64,000 nucleotides of DNA from NCBI GenBank assembly GCA_021234155.1, contig JAJEKV010000206.1, forward strand, positions 928,001 to 992,000. The letters are read 5' to 3'. The stretch is from Isoetes taiwanensis (lineage: Eukaryota; Streptophyta; Lycopodiopsida; Isoetales; Isoetaceae). Positions within the stretch are counted from its first letter, which is position 1. Every line of letters begins with the position of its first letter. Under the pieces are notes generated by a model. That model searched no databases. It saw only the letters and a list, made by a program, of their open reading frames with translations, and was not told the origin of the DNA. The position numbers and the translations under genes are program-made. Shown here in pieces: positions 21,789 to 33,299 of the stretch.

Positions 21789-22172
21789 CTATTCAGATTC
21801 ATATTCACTCGACTGCGTTGTATCTCCACGAGGTTCTCTTCCAAGGTTCTCATAAAGAACTTTTGCCAAGGCATTTCTACGTTCTTGATTGGCTGCAGAA
21901 ATCTTAGCGTGAGTCTTTGGCATATGTTCAATCAAATATTGAATTTCCTTGGGATCATCATCAACTACTATCACAAGCGCTTCCAATGGATCCAATGACA
22001 CTCCTAGGACCCTATATAAACCATATGATGCAGCCCGTGCAACCTCACTTTCTGGAATTTTCATACGTTTTACTCGAGATGCCAAAACTTTTCTTCTATT
22101 CTCACTCTCCAAAGCATCTTTCAGTTCGACTTCAGCCTCAATCTTCCATTCCACATCAAAGTCATCCTCCAT
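21789..22172 (-). CDS. Hypothetical protein, 127 residues, charged
   Basis: An uninterrupted ORF from ATG at 22172, beginning MEDDFDVEWKIEAEVELKDA, with alternating charged helices, a hydrophobic core segment (YGLYRVLGVSLDPLEALVIV) and an acidic Ser-rich end. No family recognised. It is divergent from the plus-strand gene beginning at 22458, leaving about 285 bp between them. Amino-acid composition looks like real coding sequence more than chance, but there is no other support. Confidence 0.4.
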   Translation of the reverse strand: MEDDFDVEWKIEAEVELKDALESENRRKVLASRVKRMKIPESEVARAASYGLYRVLGVSLDPLEALVIVVDDDPKEIQYLIEHMPKTHAKISAANQERRNALAKVLYENLGREPRGDTTQSSEYESE

Positions 22173-22457
22173 GCCGTAGGCACAAGTTATGCAAAACTAA
22201 GCAAGTGGACACAATTTCATGTACATTAGGGTAAAATCACTATGTGGTGTATCAAAAACGCGCATTTTGACGCCACATTTTGGAACCACCTTTGTGGTAG
22301 AATCGGGTGGTGCATACCGAAGCGGAGATTGCGGGAGTGCGAATTAATGAGCGTCGGTTATTTTGAATTTTATGCCACGTCATTGTCACTCATTCTGAAT
22401 TAAGAAATAATCACCTCTTCTTCTGTTTTTTTGTCGCTTCTTGTCAATTGAACCCTA

Positions 22458-23029
22458 ATGGAGTCAGAATTGAATGCCACTGGTTACACGATGAAATCTC
22501 TCCTCAAACAAGAGATTGTGCCCCATGAAGATCTAAAGAAGCTTTGGGGTGACAGAGTTCCAAATAAATCTGGCTACAGGTATTTTCCCCCAAATGTTTT
22601 TGTTCAAACTGAAAAATTAAGGCATATGTTTTCTTGTACATGTTGAAGAATCTGAGCAATGAACAATACAAAGAGTTCATGCAAATTTACAAAAGAATTA
22701 CAGGGAAGCCACATACATGGGGTGAAATGGCTCTGGAACACAGGCTGATGACTTATTATCTGCATTTAAGAGGGGGGCTGTTAATTGGAAGAGCTTCTCG
22801 GATTATTATAAAACTCGATGAGAAAGCAGAGGCCAGTTCTTCTAGACCCAAGAGAAAGCATAGGCAAATCCAACCCGACGGGAGGAAAATAGTAAAAGTG
22901 ACATGGATGATGAAGATGATAGGAAAAAAACCAAATCGGGTTCCTCTAGACCACACATTCAATCTGAACTCACAATCAAAAGCAGAAAAAGCGAGCAATG
23001 TTCTCGAGACCAAAACATGCCATTGCAGG
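22458..23029 (+). CDS. Hypothetical plus-strand exon(s), basic/acidic linker protein
   Basis: Starting at ATG 22458, MESELNATGYTMKSLLKQEI leads through KLWGDRVPNKSGYRYFPPNV; after a one-base shift near 22630 the frame continues as LKNLSNEQYKEFMQIYKRIT with RPKRKHRQIQPDG, and after a further shift as KSDMDDEDDRKKTKSGSSRP to a good donor NMPLQ|GTATGT at about 23028. A later small exon may sit at 23821-23861 between TTTTGCAG and CAG|GTAGGT. No domain recognised. It may be the 5' part of the following RING/FCP1-like gene, with the minisatellite inside an intron. The shifts may be sequence errors or small introns. Confidence 0.4.
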
Positions 23030-23261
23030 TATGTTCAATTATTAGTTGTGTTACAACAGAAAAAAATCTCAAGCTTGACCTAGATTGTTTCTATCAACAC
23101 AGAAAAGGTAACATCAAATCCACTTCAAGAATCAGGTATGCCTACTACCATTTTGCATCATGTTGGCTGTATTGTCATGTTGTGTCTCCATGATGCCATC
23201 TGTGGGGCATTTCGTGCAATGGATGCCAGAATGATAGATGAGGTATGTGTGGTCCGGTGAG

Positions 23262-23760
23262 TGGTGAGTTGTTGGCATCCACCATGTCCCACACCACACC
23301 CCACCATCTCTCACCACTACACTCTACCATCTCCCACCGCCACACTCCACCATGTCCCACACCACACCCCTCCACCACACTCCACCACCACCACACCACA
23401 CTACCAGACTCCACCATGTCCCACACCACAATCCACCACCACCACACTCCACCACCCCACCACCACACTCCACCATGTCCCACACCACACTCCACCATGT
23501 CCCACACCACACTCCACCACCACCACACTCCACCGCCACCCCACACCCCACCACCACCACCACCACCACCACCACCACACCCCACCACCACCACCACCAC
23601 CACCACCATACTTCACCACCCTACACAATGTCCCACCACTCCTTGCTACCACCACAGCGTGTTGTGTGGTGTGTACTGTGCAGCGTATGTTGTGTGGTGT
23701 GTGGTATGTGGTGGTGTGTAGAGAGTACTTTGTGTTGTGTGGTGTGTGATTGTGGTTTTC
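23262..23760. repeat. CCAC-rich minisatellite followed by its complement (GTGTGGTG)
   Basis: From 23262 to about 23640 the plus strand is almost pure C/A/T, built of 'ccaccacactccaccatgtcccacacca' units and a (CAC)n core at 23545-23610. Immediately afterwards (23655-23755) the composition flips to 'tgttgtgtggtgtgt' units. The two blocks are complementary in kind and can pair. The His/Pro/Thr-rich and Gly/Val-rich open frames across it are products of the repeat. Confidence 0.9.
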
Positions 23761-23980
23761 CATCAGTACATGGCTTACTATGTTAGCAGGCTGACATATA
23801 CGTAGTGTTTTGTTTTGCAGACTATGGCAGACTTGTGAAGGAATGGTTGGCTGCAACATCAGGTAGGTTTGATAGATGCAAGCAAACGAGGATAGGAAAA
23901 ATGATATCAAAAGAAAGATTGAGTTGATGGAGCATAAAACATCAGAAATTAGAGCTGATTTGCACAGATGACAATCAATC

Positions 23981-25690
23981 ATGACAGCAAATCCGAAAGC
24001 AGCAGAGGGTGTTCGGGTTGTAAGCGAACTAAAGGATGAAGAGCTAAATGGTACAGTGTTGCCTGGGCTGAATCAATTAAATAAGGAACTAGCAGAAACT
24101 GAAATTGAGCTAAATGCATGTGAAGACTTACTGCTGGAGCTACAACCTCGCATGCAAAGATTTGAGATTTTTTCAGAGCGTAGTGGTCATGACACTCCTT
24201 TAGATCCTGCACTTCCAATGCTTCCTGAGGCAGAAGAAGAGGGTGATGAAGGTTGTCCATTTTGTGGACGTCGTCTGAAATGGGAGGGTAAAATGTTGTC
24301 AGTTGTGATAGCAGAATGCAGTCACCAGTATCATATTCCATGTCTATCACACCATTTGAGGTAAATATTATCATCTCTAACACTCGTCTAAAGACTCTAT
24401 TGATTTTGAATTTGTTTTGCAGACACTCTAGAACCTGCTGCAGCCCCAGCTGTGCCCACATTATAACTGAGACATGGCTTTTGGCTTTTGGTGTTCGAGT
24501 GGTACCACAAGAACCAATAGACACAAGTAAGTGCCTTAACTAATGTTTACTGATGTTGTCACAGGTCTACTGACTTAGTGTTTGCAGAATTGCAGAAATT
24601 TGAGACCAAGGATATCCAACAGTTATCCACGCCTCGATCAGTTATGAGACTGCAAGATACCTCCCGGTTGTACCTAGAATTCACCCCATATACTCCTAAG
24701 TCAATCCCAGCTGCTGACGGCGTGGAGACTCCAAAACGAAATTTGGATAGTGAACTGAATGCAGTCGTATCAAGTAAGTACCAATGCCACATACATGATT
24801 TATTTTTTTGTATTTTTCTGTGGTCTTCCTCATTTCAATTATGTTATAGAGATAAATGCTACTGCAACTGGAAGCCATCACGAAGAGATTCCTAGTGCAT
24901 CTGTTTTAGGGGGAAAATTAATTCCCTTGAGATTCATTCTGCACGGGATCCTTCACCAGAAAAAAGTTTTGGTGGTGAACATGAGCCAAATGCGGATGCA
25001 TGTGATGAAATTGACAAAGAAACCCCGGATCCTAGACAAGATGCAGATTGTTCAACGAGTCCAATACAACCTCAACCAAGAAAAACCAAGAGGTTAACTG
25101 AAATTCTCTTTGTTCTGGATTTTAATGGGGTTTTAGGCAAGTTTTATGACTTGAAAGAGAAAATCCCTGCATCGGCCGAGCCAGAAGTGACCCTCAAGAA
25201 ATTGAACCTTCAAAAGGCAGCAGTTTCTAGGCCTGGATTACAGGAGTTTTTAGAATGGTGTTTTTCAAAATTTGAGATTGCATTGTGGTCCAGCATGGCT
25301 AAGAGTAATGTTGACTTGTTGATGAGAAAGTTGTTGCAGGAATATAAGGGCAGATTTCTTTTTATTTGGAATCAGGATGACTGCACCAACACAAAATTAA
25401 AAGTGGTTAATAAGCCAATTTTCCTTAAGGATCTGTCCAAAGTGTACCAGAAATTCTGGAAATACCAGGTGAAAAACACATTATTCATAGATGACAGCTG
25501 ATATAAGAGTTCTGCCAACCAGCCGAACACAATGATATGTCCAAATAGTTTTGCTCCCGACAGGTTGGATTCCAATTTCCTTTTGGAGCAACTCAAACCA
25601 TGGCTGGAGGGACTTCTGGCTGCAGAAAGTGTGCCAGCTTATGTGAAGGAACATCAAATGTGGAGTCTGAAGAGTCGCGCAACTGCATGA
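23981..25690 (+). pseudogene. RING-like plus FCP1/NIF-type phosphatase-domain protein
   Basis: Exon 1 (from ATG 23981) gives a coiled coil (NQLNKELAETEIELNACEDL) and a RING-type finger: CPFC at about 24254, CSHQYHIPC at about 24320, and across a GT-AG intron (24361-24420) CCSPSCAHI. Two more introns follow (donors near 24528 and 24775). The 3' part is a plant FCP1-homology (HAD) domain: motif I ILFVLDFNGVLGKF (about 25100-25140), FEIALWSSMAKSNVDLL, FIWNQDDCTNTKLK and motif IV NTLFIDDS. Plant members commonly have Asn in motif I (LDLNGVL), so catalytic activity is uncertain. Two defects: a one-base shift near 24915 beside a G5A4 run, and TGA at 25499-25501 within IDDS*YK; readable sequence continues to the stop at 25688. 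A RING-FCP1 fusion is unusual. The ULP1-like gene follows 113 bp later. Confidence 0.65.
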
Positions 25691-25802
25691 AAATGCTCGA
25701 CAAGTATTTTCATAAATGAATGTTGTAAAACTCTTTGAAAGTCAATATAAGTAAAAAAATTTCTATGATATGTGTTGTACTTTTTCAATTTAAGATATTT
25801 GA

Positions 25803-26728
25803 ATGGATTGTGAGCAAATGTTCTCCTGTTTGTTTAGAACTAGAGATGATAGAGCTTCGGCAGTCCTTGTCTATCTAAAGCCAAATACACATTTGGAAGT
25901 GGTGCTGAGTGGAACTGAAACTGTCGTGATTAGCTCCACCGACATCAAAATTTTGGAAGCTGATACGCAGTGGTTTAATGATTAATTGATCCTCCTCTTC
26001 TCAAGGTGATACTTTCATCTGATTTGTGATCATCAGGATTGTGCCATCATATGTATATGTTTGCAGATACATGGAATACTACTTGATGCTCCAAGGAATG
26101 AGCCATCCCTTTCATTTCTTTGACCCTCTTTTTCACTCGACATTGTCTAAGGACACAAATAGTTACAAAACAATAAGGAAACATGTGAATCTGGATAAGT
26201 GCCAGTACATGTTTTTGCCTGCTTGTGATGGACATCACTGGACCAGGGATATATCACTTTGATAGCTCGGGCTTGCATGGCAGAAGCAGACATATTGAGA
26301 GGTTAGAGCTTGCTCATTGCATTTTGCTGTTGTGGCACAATGACAACAAACTTTGAATGCGGGTTTCTGGAATTGCTTGGACACAATAATTTCAGCTTCA
26401 CAACCTCAGATGCTGTGAAAATTTCCAGAACGCCTCTTCAAACCGATGGTCATTCATGTGGCCCTGCCGTATGTTCATTTATGCACAAATTTGTGAGGGG
26501 GTACTTGAAAGGAGTGAATATAGTGTTGCCTGATCTAGTAAGTCAACTCAAATGCAGCAGATAAACCAAACTATGTTATTGACAAAGTGTGGTTAACTGC
26601 AGGTTGTGGACATTTCAGACCAGGATCTAGTTAATGTTAGAGTGTTCATGCTTGAAATTTTAAGATTAGAAGCAACAAAAGCTGGAACTGAGAGGAACAT
26701 ATGTATTGGGAAGTATGTAGGTGCATGA
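25803..26728 (+). pseudogene. ULP1/SENP-type SUMO protease-like gene (C48 peptidase)
   Basis: The frame begins MDCEQMFSCLFRTRDD and leads through VVISSTDIKILEADTQWFND to TAA at 25983-25985, where the family usually continues (WLND-E...). An intron (donor near 26006, acceptor TTTGCAG ending near 26067) precedes YMEYYLMLQGMSHPFHFFDP. The catalytic residues are present: His in GHHW (26236), Asp in YHFDSSG (26261, after a frameshift), Gln in PLQTDG (about 26439) and Cys in GHSCGPAVC (26458). A final intron ends before VVDISDQDLVNVRVFMLE, and the protein ends KYVGA at 26728. C48 proteases mature SUMO and remove it from targets; copies are also carried by some plant Mutator-like elements. With one stop and one or two shifts it is probably a recent pseudogene, or suffers from sequence error. 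Confidence 0.7.
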
Positions 26729-28607
26729 ATCACCTCATACTTGAAATCACTGTATATCTTTCTTATGTACATAATTGTTATTGTAACCTCGATTCATTTG
26801 AATGAAAATTCATATTCAATTCATCTCACAAACAAAGGAATCAAGTGTTCAGAAGAATTCAAATCTTCAAAAGAAATCAAGACAAACTCATTTTCACAGC
26901 TGAAGCACAAAACTTCACATGAGTTCTGAAAACTACAGAATGGTTTTACATTTCATCATCATCAGAAAGAACTTCGGGTAAATTCTATAAAATTTTCTCC
27001 TCATCTAAAGATCCAGCCTATATACAGTCATGTTTTTATTAAACATCTGCAAATATGGATTAAGGTAAAACATGCACAGGAAAACCAATAAGGCGAACAC
27101 TGAACTGCTTGCATCACATAAATGGAGTACATGCTGATGCATATATTAGCAAGCCCGAAATCAAAGGGCACCGCTATATGCATCCTTCACCTCAGGAGCT
27201 CAGAATAGAACTCCCTCAGTTTTAGCCCTAAAGTAAGGCACGTCAAATATAACAATTACAGAAATACAGTCAAAGTTATGGACGAGCTAGTCTGCCCATT
27301 GTGAGAAATTAATAAATTTGTTTTAGGGGCCAACAGCCTTGTTCCATGAAAACCTAACTAGTAGTCGTTTGGTCTGCTCAAGCACAATAAGGTGCTACAA
27401 ATGTAGAAAATGTACAGTATTACATAAGATTATTGAAGGTATTTCAGGTGTATTCGTAGATAAAGTAGTAGGATGCTGACGGTGGAAAATGAGTTTCAAT
27501 GCATCTAAGGTTATAGAGAGGATTAGTTTAGGAAGAAAGTAGAAGGATTGGAGCAATAGAAGGAGCCGGAATAGGCGTTTCTAGCAGATAGGGTTTAGTC
27601 GGTAGGATTCTCTAATGTGAATGGCCGAAGGTATGGCAATGGAGGAGGCTAATAGATGCAGGACGGATACCTCAGTGTCGTGAGTTGGAAGAGCCGGCTT
27701 TGTTGATGGATCTAGCAAGTCACTTATTCACAGAGCCTATTACCTTCTTTCTTCTTGTTGAAGATGTAAAGTTCTAGTATTTGTTTAGGATTTGCATCTG
27801 GTCTATTGTTCACATGCATCGGGTAGAGTTGTCAAAAAGCATGTTTTTCATATCCAGCTGTGAAAGGGTTGTGGGAGCCCAAAGTCGAATCTGCCATCCA
27901 TATGTTTCATGCAGGGCTATGAAAGGTAGAAACAGATGAAAACCTGGAAGCGACTTCTAGTTTGCCGAAGTGTCTGCCATGACTTATCCTTTGGAAACAA
28001 AATCGAGTGGAGGAACTTTGCAAATAGATTTCCAGATCCAAGATTCTTCCTGACTAGAACCAAACATAGATAGATCTCCACTGTCTATGATTCTACGCAG
28101 TCTTAGATTGAATTTTGAAGATTCCTGGATCCACCGAAGATGTCCTTTACTTGTTTAGAATTTGAAATTGTATCCTTTGTTTCTACAGAAATATTAAATA
28201 TTTGTCAACGGCCAATATCTTTTCCCCGACGGCAAACAAAGAAATTCTAGAACTGAGCTCCAGGAACATTATGTTGGGCTTCTTAATTCGGCCAGTCTCG
28301 CTAGTTAGCACAACCTATTGAGGCGGTGGAGCAGGACAGTAACATTGACTTGGAAACCATTGGTACCAAATCATATGCTGACATGAAAATGAATATTTGA
28401 CCCCATCAAGGGATCAACGGACGGCTATGGTGTCTCCAATTGGAATCAAAGATGGAATATTCATAAGATCAATGGTCCACAATAAACGATAATACAAAAT
28501 AAGCGATATTACAATATGTAGCATAATAGCAGGGGTTTTTTTTGTGTTTTTATACGTTTTTTGGCATGGTTTTCCTATGATTTCAGTGTTGTATTCATTG
28601 GGCCATA
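26729..28607. other. Intergenic, no gene seen
   Basis: AT-rich with scattered short ORFs. I found no domain, RNA gene or array here. Confidence 0.45.
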
Positions 28608-28762
28608 CTAGATAGTATTTCTAGAGTGCGGCTTTTTTGGAGCGTCTTTCTTTTTTAGCTTCAACAATGTAACGGTTCTTATTTTGTCCTCCTTATTCAT
28701 ATGCATGAAACCAGAAAAGTTCTCTTCTCTCAAAAGTTCTTGTGCTGGTTTTTCAATCCGTC
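28608..28762 (-). CDS. Candidate terminal exon of a minus-strand gene
   Basis: A good acceptor (TTGTTCAACAG|GACGG, exon beginning at 28762) opens a frame reading RIEKPAQELLREENFSGFMH and KIRTVTLLKLKKKDAPKKPH, closed by TAG at 28608. The composition is protein-like and ends in a basic tail. The family is unknown and the upstream exons were not identified with confidence; ORF 29527-29342 on the same strand is one candidate. Confidence 0.3.
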
Positions 28763-30116
28763 CTGTTGAACAATTCATTACATATTCAACAGTTGTGGTA
28801 TGCAAGATTTTTGTTTTTTGTTTGCTAACAATGTTTTTTTGTTGTAATCTTATTTGATCTTAACGCTAGATATTAGCATGAACATGAGCTAGCTATTCAT
28901 AAGGAAATCCGTTTTCCATTCTGTTTCACAGATATCTCATGGCAGATATTAAAACAGATATTCAACAAAATCGGTCCTTCATTCTGTTTCACAGATATTT
29001 CATGGCAGATATTTCATGATTTGTTGTTATTCTGTTGTTTTATTACTTGGTCTTGCTTTTCAGAATTGAAAACCTGCAGGCAAATATATAGCATGGTAAA
29101 GTGCAGATGGAGACAGATCTTGAAGCTTTCCTTTATGTTTATCTTCCTTAACTTTTCCTTTTGTTTAGCATTTCCCTGAATATGTAGCCTGCCATAGCCG
29201 GAATCTGCATGCCAGGGCCAATCCAGAACTTCAAAGCATTACTTTTTTGCTGTCACACAGCACACAGCCGGATTGTCTGAGAAGAATACCCATAACCTCT
29301 GATTTGGCTTCATCCCGGCAGTTTCACGCAGCATTCACGCTTCAATCCGCAGCATTCACGCTCCAGAAATTGATCCAGCAGCTTGGATCTGCTGTAGGAC
29401 GGCCTTTACCCCCTGATCTCGCAACAACACAGAAAATTTCGGCCCCCAGAACCATGTCTTCAAGCATGCACACTGCCATCATGGAATGCTGAAGCTCTAA
29501 CCCTGCCCTAAATAGAAAAGTGTTCAAAAAAACATTAACCTTGGAAAAATAAAATGTAACCCTTGCTACATATTAGTATTAAGTTTTACAAGGTTGTGTT
29601 TGTCATATTGTTTTTAAAATTACTAGTTATTATGCTACATATTAGTTATTAACAATTGTATTTTTTTTTTTAATGGTAGATATTAGTTCCAGATATTACA
29701 ATGAGACGAATGGCACGAAACAGACGAGGCCCAGGCTCAACATCACGAACGGGAGTCATGCAAGCAGAAGGCATCACGTACGACATAAATCATCTCGCAC
29801 AAGAAAATGTCGTTGAAGCTGAAGAGGCGCAAATCAACGAACGTGTTGAGGTATCAGCGGAGGCAATTACGTGCACAAGTAAACAGACTAACTGCCCTCT
29901 GCAGACTGTTTGATAGGCAAATCAACCAACATATGCATCGTATCTTAAGCCGCTATCCATTTTGAGTGTGCTTTAATACTTTTGTTGTCTTCAATGACTT
30001 AATAAATTTTTAAATAATATGCTTTTGAAGTGTATGTAATTAAATTACATTATCAAGTTCTTTAATTTTCAAGTTCTTTCGTATGTTTGCTTTTCTTAGG
30101 GCCCGAAGGGCCCAAA
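28763..30116. other. Intergenic with small ORFs, no supported gene
   Basis: Holds a local direct repeat ('ttccattctgtttcacagatat-tcatggcagatatt', about 28914 and 28978). A 70-codon plus-strand ORF at 29701-29913 (MRRMARNRRGPGSTSRTGVM then an acidic part) has a possible donor after NERVE (GAG|GTATCA); it could be a first exon but nothing else supports it. Confidence 0.4.
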
Positions 30117-30600
30117 ATGTTTTTTAGTATAACAACCAACACATAATTAAACTTAACATTAACTAACACAACCATTGGGTCCAACACATTTAAATTAAAA
30201 TCCCCCTTAAACCCCCTTTGGTTTGGGTGCATATTCACATAGGGGGTGACGTAGGGCAGCGAGAGCCCTTTCAATTATGTTTTACACGTACAAAATCAAC
30301 ACCATATAGTATTTTGCTTAAAATCTTATAGTATTTTGCAAATCTTGTTATACAGTATAGCAAATCTTGTACTTGCATACCCCACAAACGAGGAACTTTA
30401 CGTACGGTGTTGATTAAGGAATAAGGGATGAATATGCCTATCCAACAGCTCTCGTTGCCCGGAGTCACCCCCCGTGTGAATATGCACCCAACCCAAAGGG
30501 GGTTTAAGGGGGATTTTAATTTAAATGTGTTGGACCCAATGGTTGTGTTAGTTAATGTTAATTTTAATTATGTGTTGGTTGTTATACTAAAAAATAATAC
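30117..30600. mobile_element. Foldback / MITE-like element with ~150-bp terminal inverted repeats
   Basis: The left arm (about 30120-30271, 'tttttagtataacaacca ... ggggtgac...ggcagcgagagc') is the reverse complement of the right arm (about 30448-30596, 'gctctcgttgcc...gtcacccc ... ggttgttatactaaaaa'). A further short inverted pair lies inside (aaatcaacacc / ggtgttgatt). The loop is about 175 bp. Open frames 30062-30274 (minus) and 30428-30706 (plus) share the same peptide because they are the two arms. No transposase. Target-site duplication is not clear. Confidence 0.8.
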
Positions 30601-31239
30601 AATAACAAATAACAAAGATGGAAGGGAAAGAATTGAGGATGGGCAAGGAATTTCTACAGTTTTTTGTAATTTTTTCAGCCGTAGATGTAGTAATTTGAGA
30701 ATCTAATGGCCTAGTTTGAAAGTTGCTAATGTGGAATGCAACATGGATAAGCAAGAATTTGAGAGATTATTGTAGGGGAGGTTAGTCAATCCTGCTAAAT
30801 AAATAAGGTGCTGCGCATAGGGGGTTGCCCTCCATGGCCGGAGGGTGAAGTGGCTTAAATCATGCTTCAAAATCATGTTTTCACAATCAATCAAAATTGC
30901 TACTTCAAAACAATAGAATACTTGATACCATGACTTTATGGGAATTGGCCTGAAGAAATCTTTGGTGCTCGGCATGGAACAAGTATTGCAGAAGCATAAG
31001 GTCAAGTCTAATAGAGTAACGAGAATGGAAATACATGTTTTGTTAGCATAGAAATGAGAGTAAACTCCTTGAAGACCTCTAATCTGTTTTTTGTGCTTGG
31101 GAGGAGGAAAACATGGAGCATTGTTGTGTGAAAAGATGCTGATGCAGATGAAGTTAAAGAAATAGTGTATGAATCACTCTCCCTTTATAATTATGATGTT
31201 TTGGTGAGAACATTGTGCATATTCAAATATAGATTAAGG
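30601..31239. other. Intergenic, no gene seen
   Basis: One 100-codon ORF on the minus strand (30703-31005) has no recognisable domain and I do not support it as a gene. Confidence 0.4.
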
Positions 31240-33195
31240 TGGCGACCAGAATAGTCTCAACCGTAGTCTTGGGCAAGGTAAATGACAGTGCAATTCAAGG
31301 GATATATTTCCTTCATAAACAAGGTTTCTCGAACCTGCAGCAAATTCTCCAATGCATTATAGGTTCTGAAGGACTACTATGAAAAGATTACGATTGCCTT
31401 GAGACAAAGGTCCCACACTAAGTGGTGATTAAATATTCCCAGCCATGACAAACTAATGAATATGGATTATGTCTTTGCAAAGTTGCCACCTCCTTTATTT
31501 TCTTCCAAGATTTACGCTATTGAAAAATATCTCATGTAGAAAATGGTGGCTGCATGACCATACTACTGACATAATCTCCTCATCCAAATGATCTTCATCA
31601 AATTTTGCATGAATCTATGAATTAATCGCCACAGTTGTAAATATCTTCAGCCATGGTTCCCTCTGGTTTAATAATACCTTGCTATGCTTGAAGTTCAAAC
31701 ATCTGCTCAATCATACTTCCACACCCACTTCAGAGAAGCCAACAAGATAATTAAAAAAACTACTTCTGCAGGTTTGACATCAAACAATCATGAACATTTA
31801 TAGCAAAAGTATACTTGTACCTTCTTCACTTGCCAAGGCCCAAGTGGAAAATGTTTTAAGTACTGCATAAAATTTCAACAGTCTCGACCAGCAAGCAGGA
31901 GCAAAATGCCTAAATGTTTTGCACCAAATTGTTTATCACAACTGCTGAATTCCATGATCTGACTTTAATGATCTCCACCTCAATTTGTGGATAGTTTCCT
32001 TGACCCCAACCTAATCACCCTCCCAAGAGAGTTGGTACCATCTTGAAATAGCAGGAATAGCAAAAATATAAAGATTAAAGCAAATAATAGTAATAGTCTC
32101 AACCATAGTCTTGGGACGATTGCATTATTCAAGGGATATATTCCTTCACAAGCGAGGTTTCTCGAACTCGCAAAGAAATTCTCCAATGCAATTATAGTTT
32201 CGAAGAATTTGCTAGGAAAAAAGATAATTATTGCCTTGAGACAAAGGTCCCACACTAAGTGGTGATTGAATATTTCCAGCCATGAATGAATTACGCATGT
32301 GCAAAGTTGCCACCGCCATCATTTTCTTCCAAGATTTATGCTATTGGGAAGTATCTCGTGTAGAAAATGGTGGCTGCATGACCATATTACTGACATTTTG
32401 CATCTCCTCATTCCATCAAATTTTGCACGAATTTATGAAGTAATGGCCAAGTTGTAAATATTTTCTCCCGTGGTTCCCTCTGGTTTAATAATACCTTGCT
32501 ATGCTTGAAGTCCAAGCGTCTGCTCAATCATACTTCCACACCACTTTAGAGAAGCCAACAAGATGAGTTAAAAAAACCACTACTGCATGTTTGACATCGA
32601 ACAGTCACAACCATTTATAGCAAAAATCTATTTGAACCCTCTTCACTTGTCAAGTGGAAAATTTTGTCCATTAAATTTCTTGAACACTTCCATGTCTTTG
32701 ACAGCTTGCACTAGCAAATAGGTAATAGAAAAAAAATCTTCCAACAGCAGGGCAGTTTAAGTACTGCATACAATTTTAACAGTAGGAGCAAAATGTCGGA
32801 ATGTTTTGCATGAAAGTGTTCATCACAACTGCCAAACTCCATGATTTGACTTTAATGATCTCCACCTCAGCTTTGACAGTTTTCTTGACTCCAACTTAAT
32901 CACCCTCCCAAGATTGAGAGTTGCTACCGTCTTGAAATAGCAGGAATAGCAAAAATATAAAGATTAAGGCAGTGACTGGAATAGTCTCAACCGTAGCCTT
33001 GGACAAGGTAAATGAACAGTGCATTATTCGAGGGACATATTCCTTCATATATAAGGTTTCTCGAACCTGTAGCAGATTCTTCAATGCAGTATAGTTTCTG
33101 AAGGACTACTATGAAAAGATTACTATTGCCTTGAGACAAAGGTCCCACACTAAGTGGTGATTAAATATTCCCAGCCATGACAAACTGGGGAAGAT
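31240..33195. repeat. Triplicated non-coding unit, period about 0.85-0.88 kb
   Basis: The block 'agtctcaaccgtagtcttgg ... ggtcccacactaagtggtgatt' appears near 31250-31430, 32095-32270 and 32980-33165. The sequence between (for example 'atggtggctgcatgaccata', near 31540 and 32370, and 'agcaggaatagcaaaaatataaagattaa', near 32050 and 32938) is also shared. So this is a tandem array of two full units and a partial third. Each copy carries private indels. It lies downstream of the PPR gene. Confidence 0.85.
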
Positions 33196-33299
33196 AGATT
33201 ATGCAGGTATGGCTCAAATGAAGAGCTTGGAGGAGGTGGGCGTTGGATCTTCAAGCTTGTACTTTTATAGCATCTTGTCTTACTTTTACTGTTACTCCA

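Noticed and set aside
23245-23786. His/Pro/Thr-rich and Gly/Val-rich proteins over the minisatellite
   Set aside because: All frames on both strands stay open because the repeat lacks stop codons; this is composition, not coding.
30062-30706. Two ORFs sharing NLNVLDPMVVLVN
   Set aside because: They are the two arms of the foldback element read in opposite directions, not a conserved protein.
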